Shown piece by piece: positions 1-5,615 of a stretch of 5,822 nt of DNA (position 1 is its first letter; the number at the start of each line of letters is the position of its first letter). The DNA comes from Pseudomonadota bacterium (GTDB lineage: Bacteria; Pseudomonadota; Alphaproteobacteria; Rhizobiales; Aestuariivirgaceae), in NCBI GenBank assembly GCA_016522385.1, contig JAEKFU010000756.1, positions 1 through 5,822 of the forward strand. Direction: 5' to 3'. Both the position numbers and the translations under genes were made by a program. The notes under the pieces were generated by a model, which was not told the origin of the DNA, ran no database searches, and saw only the letters and a program-made list of their open reading frames with translations.

Positions 1-265
1 AGTTGGGTGGATTTGCGGTTACGCGCTGTGGTGCAGAGAGGCTCTGCGGCCCTGAACCGGTATCGGCGGGCTCATCGCCGGCGGCCCTCGGCGGCGGCAG
101 CTGCAGGCTAGGCGGCATGGCCAGCGCCTGATTGGACCTCACCTTGGTCTCATCGGGCGAATATTTGCCCAAGCCCACAGCTTCTTCGAAACCGGAACTA
201 CTGCAGCCGCTTACAAGCGTGCCGGCCAAAATCGCGACCAAGATGCTGAAGCGTGCCTGGATCAC
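1..265 (-). CDS. DUF3035 / BamF-like outer-membrane lipoprotein, 5' part only
   Basis: The first 88 codons are present; the gene continues past the left edge. It starts at GTG (263-265), chosen because a GAAGGA ribosome binding site lies 8 nt upstream and because a lipoprotein signal follows at once: short basic start (MIQARF), hydrophobic stretch (residues 7-18) and lipobox LVSG-C with the lipidated cysteine at residue 21. Ser at +2 gives no Asp-type inner-membrane retention signal, so outer-membrane sorting is expected. After the cysteine come a GFEEAVGLGKYSPDE stretch and a Pro-rich MPPSLQLPPP segment (residues 50-59), typical of the alphaproteobacterial DUF3035 family. That family has been described as BamF, an accessory lipoprotein of the beta-barrel assembly machine proposed to share a motif with BamC. 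It lies 85 bp downstream of lspA on the same strand, so it could be co-transcribed with it. The lipoprotein call is firm; the BamF role rests on family resemblance from an incomplete protein. Confidence 0.8.
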   Translation of the reverse strand, partial: MIQARFSILVAILAGTLVSGCSSSGFEEAVGLGKYSPDETKVRSNQALAMPPSLQLPPPRAAGDEPADTGSGPQSLSAPQRVTANPPN

Positions 266-273
266 GTGCTAAG

Positions 274-279
274 TCCTTC
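274..279 (-). promoter_or_regulatory. Ribosome binding site of the BamF-like gene
   Basis: On the minus strand GAAGGA sits 8 nt before a GTG codon. It is a better Shine-Dalgarno match than those seen before ileS or lspA in this window, and it fixes the otherwise non-obvious GTG start of the lipoprotein gene. Confidence 0.6.
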
Positions 280-350
280 AATTTGCTGGCGTTGCGCACT
301 TTCCCGCAAGCATCGGTGTGCCAGCCCTTTAGGGCAAAAGCAAGGCTCGG

Positions 351-857
351 TCATGACCGCTCCCCGACTCTTTCCTCTGCCCAACTTTCATACAACAATA
401 TGCAGACTCCGGCAACGATGGCAATATCGGCAACGTTGAAGATGTACCAGCTGTAACCGAATGCATGCAGCAAGAAGAAGTCGGCAACAGCTGTATGAAT
501 GATCCGGTCAAGGGCATTGGCCAGTGCACCGCCAATTACCAGACCCAATGCAGCGGCGGTCAACGGGCGCGTTGTGCGGGCAAGCCAAACCCAGAGCACG
601 GCCGAAATGACCAACGAAGCGACAATCAGCACAAATCGACCCGATTCGCTGTGCTGCGGGAACAGGCCGTAACTGATGCCCTTGTTCCAACCGATCACCA
701 GGTCGAGGAAAGGAGTAATCGTCACTCGCCCCTTGGTCTGGATATCGAAGGGACCAAGCATCCACCACTTGTGCGCCTGGTCGAGGACAAATGAGAACAC
801 CGCCATCGTCAGGCCGACGGCGGACAGCGGCCCCCAAGCTTTCGGCCAGCTCATCAT
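351..857 (-). CDS. lspA: Lipoprotein signal peptidase (signal peptidase II)
   Basis: LspA is an inner-membrane aspartyl protease (family A8) that cuts the signal peptide of prolipoproteins just before the lipidated cysteine, after Lgt has acted. The 168-residue product has the family's usual size and about four hydrophobic segments (roughly 11-30, 75-93, 100-117, 140-158). Conserved blocks are visible: DQAHK (26-30), WNKGISYGLF with Asn58, GGALANALDR with the catalytic Asp117, and FNVAD with the second catalytic Asp144. The chosen ATG (855-857) overlaps the ileS stop as ATGA. The next codon is also ATG (852-854) and would give a 167-residue protein with better spacing from a weak AGG; the sequence cannot separate the two. 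An upstream in-frame ATG at 884 lies inside ileS and adds a charged tail, so it is less likely. The overlap implies translational coupling to ileS. Function is very secure. Confidence 0.95.
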   Translation of the reverse strand: MMSWPKAWGPLSAVGLTMAVFSFVLDQAHKWWMLGPFDIQTKGRVTITPFLDLVIGWNKGISYGLFPQHSESGRFVLIVASLVISAVLWVWLARTTRPLTAAALGLVIGGALANALDRIIHTAVADFFLLHAFGYSWYIFNVADIAIVAGVCILLYESWAEERVGERS

Positions 858-3796
858 GCACCGCCTGCGTTCAATCGATCCCATTCACGTACCGCTTCGG
901 CATCGCGCGGCGTGATGTCTGGAAATTCCGGATCACTTCCGACATCAGGCGTGACCTTCCACGAGCGGGCGCATTTGTTGCCCTGGGCCAGGGCCGGAAC
1001 GACGGCAACGCCTTTGATCTCTTCGAGGCGGAATGCATCGGCGGGGCCCTCTCCGTTGGCAAGCTCCGCATCCGACGTGATGGCAATTTCGGCAAGATCA
1101 ACGCCAGTGACCGCGTCAACCAAGGCTTGGTCGCTGACATGAACGACGGGAGCCGCCTCAAGCGAGGACCCAATACGTTTCTCGCGGCGCTCGATTTCCA
1201 GGGCGCCGGTGACGACCGAGCGCACTTTGCGGATCTTGTTCCACTTTGCGGCCAAATCGGCGTCACTCCAGGTCGGGTCCGTGCGGGCAAACTGCTGTAA
1301 ATGCACCGAGTCATCGTCATTCGGGAACCGCGTTTGCCAGACCTCTTCTGCGGTGAAGCAAAGCATTGGTGCCAGCCAGGTGGTGAGGCAGTGGAACAAA
1401 TGATCCATCACCGTGCGGCAGGCCCGGCGGCGGTTGGAGCTCAGCGGATCGCAATAGAGCGCATCCTTTCGAATGTCGAAATAGAATGATGACAGGTCCA
1501 CGGTCATGAAGTTGAGCAGCGCTGCAGCGCCGCGCTTGTAGTCATAGGTCTCGTAGGCCTTCATAACCGTCATTCCGGTTTCACCGAGACGGTGCAGCAC
1601 ATACCGTTCCAGCTCGGGCATGTCGGAAAGATCTATGCGTTCGTCTTCGCTGAAACCGGCCAAAGCTCCAAGCATGTAACGCAATGTATTGCGCAGTTTG
1701 CGGTAGGCGTCGGAATTGCTCTTGACGATTTCCGGACCGATCCGCAAATCATCGGCATAGTCGGAAGTCATGACCCACAATCGAAGAATATCGGCACCGG
1801 ACTGCCGCATGACATCTTGTGGAGGCGTGATGTTACCCAGGGCTTTTGACATCTTGCGGCCTTCTTCATCCATGACGAAACCATGGGTAAGCACCACATC
1901 GTAAGGTGCCCGGCCACGGGTGCCGCAGCTCTCAAGAAGTGATGAATGAAACCAGCCGCGATGCTGGTCAGAGCCTTCCAGGTACATTACCCAGTCGGGG
2001 CCGCCATCAATCTTGCGGTTGGCATGCAGATCCTTGCGCTGTTCCAGGCAAAAGGCGTGGGTCGAACCTGAATCAAACCAGACATCGAGGATGTCCATGA
2101 CCTGTTGCCAGTCGTTTGGATTGTGATCGTTGCCAAGGAAGCGCTCCTTGGCGCCTTCAGCAAACCAGGCATCGGCGCCCTCGGCCCTGAATGCTTCGAC
2201 GATACGCTGATTGACAGCTTCGTCCTTCAACACTTCACCGTCTTCGTTGGCAAAGACGGCGATCGGCACGCCCCAGGCGCGTTGCCGCGAGAGTACCCAG
2301 TCGGGACGGTCTTCGATCATGCCGCGCAGCCGTTTCTGGCCGGCCTTGGGCACAAACTGGGTGTTGTCGATGGCACGCAATGCGCGCGCGCGAAGCGTGT
2401 CGCCGACACCGTCAATGTCGCGGTCCATATATACGAACCATTGCGGCGTGTTGCGGAAAATGACCGGCTTCTTCGAGCGCCAGGAATGTGGATATTGATG
2501 TTTGAGCCGGCCACGGGCCAGGAGCATACCGCCTTCGACCAGCGCGGAGATCACCGCCTGGTTGGCATCGCCCTTCTTGCCCTTGTCATCGATAATGCGC
2601 TTGCCCTCAAAACCTGGCGCATCGGACGTGAAGGCACCGTCGGCACCGACTGTGAAGGGGATCGCCGGTTCGATGCCACGGGCTTGTAGTGCGCGAGCAT
2701 TGTCCATCCAGATGTCGAAGTCTTCGCGGCCATGGCCGGGCGCAGTATGGACAAAGCCGGTACCCTCTTCGTCGGTGACGTGATCTCCTTCGAGCAAGGC
2801 GACGTCGAAAGCATAGCCGCCAAGCCCAGCGTCGCGCAACGGATGAGCACAGGTGACGTCGACAAGTTCACCCGCAGTTACCGCACGAAGTTTCTTGTAA
2901 TCCTCGACCCGTGCCTGCTTCATGACGGCTTCGACAAGATTCTCTGCCATGATGATTCTATCACCGATGCGCGCCCAATTCTCGTCCGGCGCTGCAGTGA
3001 CTTCATAAAGGCCGTAGGCGATGCGGTTCGAATAGCTGATCGCTCGGTTACCGGGAATTGTCCACGGTGTTGTTGTCCAAATCAGCACGGGTACCTGCAG
3101 CAGGTCATCGGGCCCTGCGATTACCGGAAACTTCACCCAAACCGTGTCGCTTTCATAATCATGATACTCTATCTCGGCTTCGGCGAGCGCTGTTCTCTCA
3201 ACGACCGACCACATGATCGGCTTTGAGCCGCGGTAGAGCTGACAGGACATGGCGAACTTCATCAGTTCGGCAGCGATGATGGCTTCGGCATCGAAAGCCA
3301 TCGTGGTGTAGGGTCTCTTGAAATCTCCGGTCACACCCAGGCGCTCAAACTCTTCGGTTTGCACCTTGATCCAGTGTTCAGCGAAGTCGCGGCACTCTTT
3401 GCGGAATTCGTTGACGGGGACTTCGTCCTTGTCCTTGCCCTTGGCGCGATACTGTTCCTCAATCTTCCATTCGATCGGCAGGCCATGGCAGTCCCAGCCT
3501 GGTACGTAGTTGGAATCATAGCCCATCATCTGGCGCGAGCGCGTCACGACGTCTTTCAAGATCTTGTTGAGGGCATGGCCGATATGGAGATGCCCGTTGG
3601 CGTAGGGCGGGCCGTCATGCAGGATGAACCGGTCACGCCCTTCGGCGTCCTCCCGCAGACGTCGGTAAAGGTCCATCTGCTTCCATTTTTCAATAATCTC
3701 CGGCTCTTTCTTTGGAAGGCCGGCCCTCATGGGAAATTCGGTTTTCGGCAGAAACAGGGTCTCGCGATAATCGCGGCCCGAATTGGTATCGCTCAT
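854..3796 (-). CDS. ileS: Isoleucyl-tRNA synthetase
   Basis: This cytoplasmic class Ia enzyme charges tRNA-Ile with isoleucine using ATP and hydrolyses mischarged Val. The 980-residue protein is complete. It shows the ATP-site DGPPYANGHLHIGH (HIGH at 71-74), GWDCHGLPIE (100-109), the CP1 editing domain with its Thr-rich motif WTTTPWTIPGN (240-250) and GTGFVHTAPGHGREDF (345-360, Asp359 the likely editing-site aspartate), DWVLSRQRAWGVPI (499-512), then the KMSKS loop as KMSKA (648-652). The helical anticodon-binding domain follows at about 720-880. The C-terminal region keeps only one cysteine (KCARSW, Cys942) of the four that bind zinc in the E. coli enzyme; this degenerate form is, as I recall, usual in Rhizobiales. 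The start is the first Met of a typical N-terminus; only a weak AGG precedes it, 10 nt upstream. It is the first gene of the ileS-lspA cluster, diverging from arsR. Confidence 0.98.
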   Translation of the reverse strand: MSDTNSGRDYRETLFLPKTEFPMRAGLPKKEPEIIEKWKQMDLYRRLREDAEGRDRFILHDGPPYANGHLHIGHALNKILKDVVTRSRQMMGYDSNYVPGWDCHGLPIEWKIEEQYRAKGKDKDEVPVNEFRKECRDFAEHWIKVQTEEFERLGVTGDFKRPYTTMAFDAEAIIAAELMKFAMSCQLYRGSKPIMWSVVERTALAEAEIEYHDYESDTVWVKFPVIAGPDDLLQVPVLIWTTTPWTIPGNRAISYSNRIAYGLYEVTAAPDENWARIGDRIIMAENLVEAVMKQARVEDYKKLRAVTAGELVDVTCAHPLRDAGLGGYAFDVALLEGDHVTDEEGTGFVHTAPGHGREDFDIWMDNARALQARGIEPAIPFTVGADGAFTSDAPGFEGKRIIDDKGKKGDANQAVISALVEGGMLLARGRLKHQYPHSWRSKKPVIFRNTPQWFVYMDRDIDGVGDTLRARALRAIDNTQFVPKAGQKRLRGMIEDRPDWVLSRQRAWGVPIAVFANEDGEVLKDEAVNQRIVEAFRAEGADAWFAEGAKERFLGNDHNPNDWQQVMDILDVWFDSGSTHAFCLEQRKDLHANRKIDGGPDWVMYLEGSDQHRGWFHSSLLESCGTRGRAPYDVVLTHGFVMDEEGRKMSKALGNITPPQDVMRQSGADILRLWVMTSDYADDLRIGPEIVKSNSDAYRKLRNTLRYMLGALAGFSEDERIDLSDMPELERYVLHRLGETGMTVMKAYETYDYKRGAAALLNFMTVDLSSFYFDIRKDALYCDPLSSNRRRACRTVMDHLFHCLTTWLAPMLCFTAEEVWQTRFPNDDDSVHLQQFARTDPTWSDADLAAKWNKIRKVRSVVTGALEIERREKRIGSSLEAAPVVHVSDQALVDAVTGVDLAEIAITSDAELANGEGPADAFRLEEIKGVAVVPALAQGNKCARSWKVTPDVGSDPEFPDITPRDAEAVREWDRLNAGGA

Positions 3797-3864
3797 CGTT
3801 CTATTTGCCTGGAATCAGTCGTGAACATTTTGGCCTGAACGCCCGCGCTTGTAGCAGGCAAAGG

Positions 3865-3934
3865 CATACGAATAAAGCGACGTGACGCCGCCTCTCGGCC
3901 GCACGCTCAGCGTGCGGCGGGGCTAATTCGTATG
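3865..3934. repeat. Nested inverted repeat (stem-loop) in the ileS leader region
   Basis: The outer arms CATACGAAT (3865-3873) and ATTCGTATG (3926-3934) are perfect 9-bp complements. After a small internal mismatch, AGC/GCT (3876-3878 with 3922-3924) extends the stem. Inside lies a GC-rich hairpin, GCCGCACGCT (3898-3907) against AGCGTGCGGC (3909-3918), perfect over 10 bp around one central base. CCGCC (3888-3892) can pair instead with GGCGG (3916-3920), so two folds compete. No T-run follows on either strand, so it does not look like an intrinsic terminator. It may be a structured ileS 5' leader or a dispersed palindromic repeat; I do not recognise the sequence. Confidence 0.6.
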
Positions 3935-3959
3935 GTCCGTTCCACCAACATGGGCGCGG

Positions 3960-3989
3960 CAGATAGCACATCTCAGGTGAAGAATTCAA
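3960..3989 (-). promoter_or_regulatory. Possible ileS promoter
   Basis: Reading the minus strand, TTGAAT (3984-3989) is followed after 18 nt by TATCTG (3960-3965), with a C just before it, as in the CTATAT-like -10 common in rhizobia. Transcription from here would give an ileS leader of about 150 nt that includes the 3865-3934 stem-loop. Both hexamers are imperfect, so the call is weak. Confidence 0.3.
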
Positions 3990-4100
3990 TAATGTCGATT
4001 GTCCAGATTGCAAGTTACAAGGGTATTGCATGTATCTGACGGCCACGGCCAGAAGTCATCGCAGACAGATTGAGTAAACGGCGTGCAGGCCATTTCCCAC

Positions 4101-4129
4101 TTGACATTCGAACTAAATAACTAGATAAT
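4101..4129 (+). promoter_or_regulatory. Sigma-70 promoter of the arsR-permease operon
   Basis: A perfect -35 TTGACA (4101-4106), a 17-bp spacer and a -10 GATAAT (4124-4129, 5 of 6 matches to TATAAT) make the best promoter in the window. With the usual 6-8 nt from -10 to start, transcription begins at about 4136-4138. The arsR ATG is at 4137-4139, so the mRNA is predicted to be leaderless, which agrees with the lack of any Shine-Dalgarno before this start. Confidence 0.8.
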
Positions 4130-4136
4130 TAGTTAT
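4111..4136 (+). promoter_or_regulatory. ArsR-type palindromic operator overlapping the -10 element
   Basis: Two overlapping dyads share one AT-rich stretch. ATAACTA (4117-4123) and TAGTTAT (4130-4136) are perfect 7-bp inverted arms whose 6-bp spacer is exactly the -10 hexamer. AACTAA (4111-4116) and TTAGTT (4129-4134) form a second dyad, 10 of 12 positions symmetric over 4111-4134. ArsR/SmtB repressors usually bind such AT-rich dyads over their own promoter, so a bound dimer here would block RNA polymerase. Autorepression is inferred from this position. Confidence 0.7.
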
Positions 4137-4478
4137 ATGAAGCACAACCATGCACATATTGGTGTGCCGTCCAGCCTGTTGATCGAGGAGGCAGCGCAAG
4201 GGTTTGCCGCGGTCGGCTCGGAAGCGCGGCTACAGGTGGTGCTGACGCTGGTCAGGGCCGGCGACCCCGGCCTAAGCGTCGGAGCCATACAGGAGCGGGT
4301 CAAAATGCCGGCTTCGACGCTGGCGCATCATATCCGGTTTCTCGCCGCGGCCGGTCTGATCGTTCAGGAGAAACGCGGGCGTGAACTGATCAACCGGGCC
4401 AATTTCGAACGGATGCAAGCTCTAGCGCACTATCTGCTGAGTGAGTGTTGCGCCGATATTATGGAGACGAACGAATGA
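4137..4478 (+). CDS. ArsR/SmtB-family metal(loid)-responsive repressor
   Basis: The 113-residue protein has the size and fold signature of ArsR-family winged-helix repressors: an N-terminal helix with GSEARLQVVLTLVRAG (27-42), helix-turn-helix LSVGAIQERVKMPASTLAHHIRFLAAAGLI (46-75) and a wing with QEKRGRELINRAN (77-89). Such dimers bind an operator in the apo state and release it on binding metal or metalloid. The only cysteines are the pair Cys104-Cys105 (LSECCAD) in the last helix, resembling the vicinal C-terminal cysteines that bind As(III) in some ArsRs; the third ligand usual for three-coordinate As(III) is not obvious. The N-terminus is His-rich (His3, His5, His7), so another metal cannot be excluded. 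The ATG at 4137 is chosen because promoter and operator abut it, implying a leaderless message. Its stop overlaps the permease start. The ligand is not determined by sequence. Confidence 0.9.
   Translation: MKHNHAHIGVPSSLLIEEAAQGFAAVGSEARLQVVLTLVRAGDPGLSVGAIQERVKMPASTLAHHIRFLAAAGLIVQEKRGRELINRANFERMQALAHYLLSECCADIMETNE
4463..4466 (+). promoter_or_regulatory. Ribosome binding site of the permease gene
   Basis: GGAG lies 8 nt before the ATG at 4475, inside the end of the repressor gene. It decides the permease start in favour of 4475 over the in-frame ATG at 4445, and goes with the ATGA overlap that indicates translational coupling. Confidence 0.6.
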
Positions 4479-5518
4479 CCGCGGCCGCTATCGAACTGTT
4501 CAGGAGATCCGCCACGCGGGTTGACAGGGCCTGGATCGCATCTGCGGTGATCGTTGTCCTGCTGTCAATTTTTGATGTGGCACAGGTCGGCGCAACTTTG
4601 CAATTCACACTGGAACAGCTGATCAACACGGCGCCCTATATGGCGTTTGCTGTGTTCATGGTGGCCTATCTGAAAGCCAGTGGGGCCGAAGCGATCGTGG
4701 CGACAGCATTCGAAGGCCGCGAGACCCGAATGATCCTGCTGGCGGCGCTGTTCGGCGGGCTGGCGCCATTTTGCTCATGTGAGGTTATCCCGTTCATAGC
4801 CGGCCTGTTGGCACTCGGCACGCCACTATCGGCGGTCATGGCGTTCTGGCTTGCTTCACCGTTGATCGACCCTGCCGCCTTCATGATCACCGCTGGCGCG
4901 CTTGGCTGGTCATTCGCTGTTGCAAAGACGGTGGCCGCGGTCGGCATGGGACTGTTTGGCGGATTTGCCATCAAGTTCGCGATCCAGGCAGGATGGTTCG
5001 TCAACCCACTCCAGGCCGACGTGGCGGGCAGCTCATGCGGCTGTGGGCCATCAGCGTTCAGCGGCCGGCCGGTCTGGCGGTTTTGGAACGAAACGCCAAG
5101 GCGTGGCGTGTTCGCTTCGCAAGCCCTCGAGAACGGCATGTTTCTGTTCAAATGGCTGACGCTCGCCTATTTGCTTGAAAGTCTGATGATCACCTATATC
5201 CCGGCCGAGACCATTGCCGGCCTGGTCGGCGGCGGCGGCCTTTTGCCGATCATCGCGAGTGCACTGCTCGGTGCACCGGCCTATCTGAACTCCTATGCAG
5301 CACCGCCGCTTGTCGCCGGTCTGATGGAGCAGGGCATGAGCGCCGGCGGTGCGATGGCCTTCATGGTCGCCGGTGCAGTCAGTTGCATCCCAGCGATGAC
5401 CGCCGTGTTCGCCCTGGTCCGTAGAACCGTCTTTGCCGCCTATGTCGTGCTTGGCTTCCTCGGTGCCGTGCTTTCAGGTATCATCTTTGGCACATTAGTC
5501 AATCTGGCAATCATTTAA
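4475..5518 (+). CDS. ArsP-like permease (PF03773 family), probable metalloid exporter
   Basis: The 347-residue protein is very hydrophobic, with about eight to ten membrane segments in two halves split by a polar loop (about 173-222). The first half carries the family signature APFCSCEVIPFIAGLL (Cys100, Cys102) and AFWLASPLIDP (123-133). The loop carries a second pair, SSCGCGPS (Cys188, Cys190), and Cys304 lies in a late helix. Residues 106-127 and 278-299 are alike (9 of 22 identical, including PxxAGL and MAF), showing an internal repeat. Known relatives include ArsP, which exports trivalent organoarsenicals such as methylarsenite; other family members are uncharacterised. The start at 4475 is fixed by GGAG and the ATGA overlap with the upstream repressor. 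Co-transcription with an ArsR-type regulator supports a metal or metalloid export role, but the substrate is inferred. No terminator is evident after the stop. Confidence 0.85.
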   Translation: MTAAAIELFRRSATRVDRAWIASAVIVVLLSIFDVAQVGATLQFTLEQLINTAPYMAFAVFMVAYLKASGAEAIVATAFEGRETRMILLAALFGGLAPFCSCEVIPFIAGLLALGTPLSAVMAFWLASPLIDPAAFMITAGALGWSFAVAKTVAAVGMGLFGGFAIKFAIQAGWFVNPLQADVAGSSCGCGPSAFSGRPVWRFWNETPRRGVFASQALENGMFLFKWLTLAYLLESLMITYIPAETIAGLVGGGGLLPIIASALLGAPAYLNSYAAPPLVAGLMEQGMSAGGAMAFMVAGAVSCIPAMTAVFALVRRTVFAAYVVLGFLGAVLSGIIFGTLVNLAII

Positions 5519-5584
5519 GGCGTATTTGTTTGGATCGGCGCTACAAATCCCAGCAAGGCTTGATCTTCGCCCAATGTCCTGCGA

Positions 5585-5609
5585 ACCTGTCATCTAATTT
5601 GTCACAGGT
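5585..5609 (+). repeat. Small inverted repeat covering the Shine-Dalgarno of the HlyU-family gene
   Basis: ACCTGT (5585-5590) is perfectly complementary to ACAGGT (5604-5609) across a 13-nt loop, and the right arm contains the AGGT that serves as ribosome binding site for the ATG at 5616. If transcribed, the hairpin could mask the site. The stem is only 6 bp with a large loop, so it may be chance. Confidence 0.3.
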
Positions 5610-5615
5610 ACGATC

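Larger units (their letters stand above)
3797..4136. other. Divergent intergenic region between ileS and arsR
   Basis: These 340 bp separate the start codons of ileS (leftward) and the ArsR-family gene (rightward). The arsR side (4101-4136) holds a strong promoter and a palindromic operator. The ileS side holds a 70-bp nested inverted repeat (3865-3934) and a weak promoter candidate (3960-3989). No convincing gene was found: the open frames here are short, lack ribosome binding sites and have implausible composition. The middle (about 3990-4100) shows nothing I can assign. Confidence 0.7.

Noticed and set aside
324..335. GCCC-TTTA-GGGC hairpin between lspA and the BamF-like gene
   Set aside because: The stem is only 4-5 bp and no T-run follows on the minus strand, so it does not qualify as an intrinsic terminator.
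858..884. Longer lspA start at 884 (177 residues)
   Set aside because: It would lie further inside ileS and adds a charged Arg-rich tail not typical of LspA. The ATG overlapping the ileS stop gives the normal length.
2105..2689. Long plus-strand open frame (194 codons) antisense to ileS
   Set aside because: It lies wholly inside a well-conserved essential gene and its translation has no recognisable domain; long antisense frames are common in GC-rich codon-biased genes.
3359..3838. 159-codon plus-strand frame antisense to the ileS start
   Set aside because: Same reason: a mirror of the conserved N-terminal IleRS coding sequence.
3950..4039. 29-codon plus-strand open frame beginning MGAADS
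   Set aside because: No Shine-Dalgarno before the ATG, no membrane or other motif, and no promoter close upstream.
3801..4046. 81-codon minus-strand open frame upstream of ileS
   Set aside because: No ribosome binding site, odd Cys/Arg/Pro-rich composition, no recognisable domain, and it runs through the GC-rich palindrome. Probably a chance frame over the ileS leader.
5519..5615. Possible terminator after the permease
   Set aside because: No GC-rich hairpin followed by a T-run is present; the only inverted repeat (5585-5609) is small and sits over the next gene's ribosome binding site.
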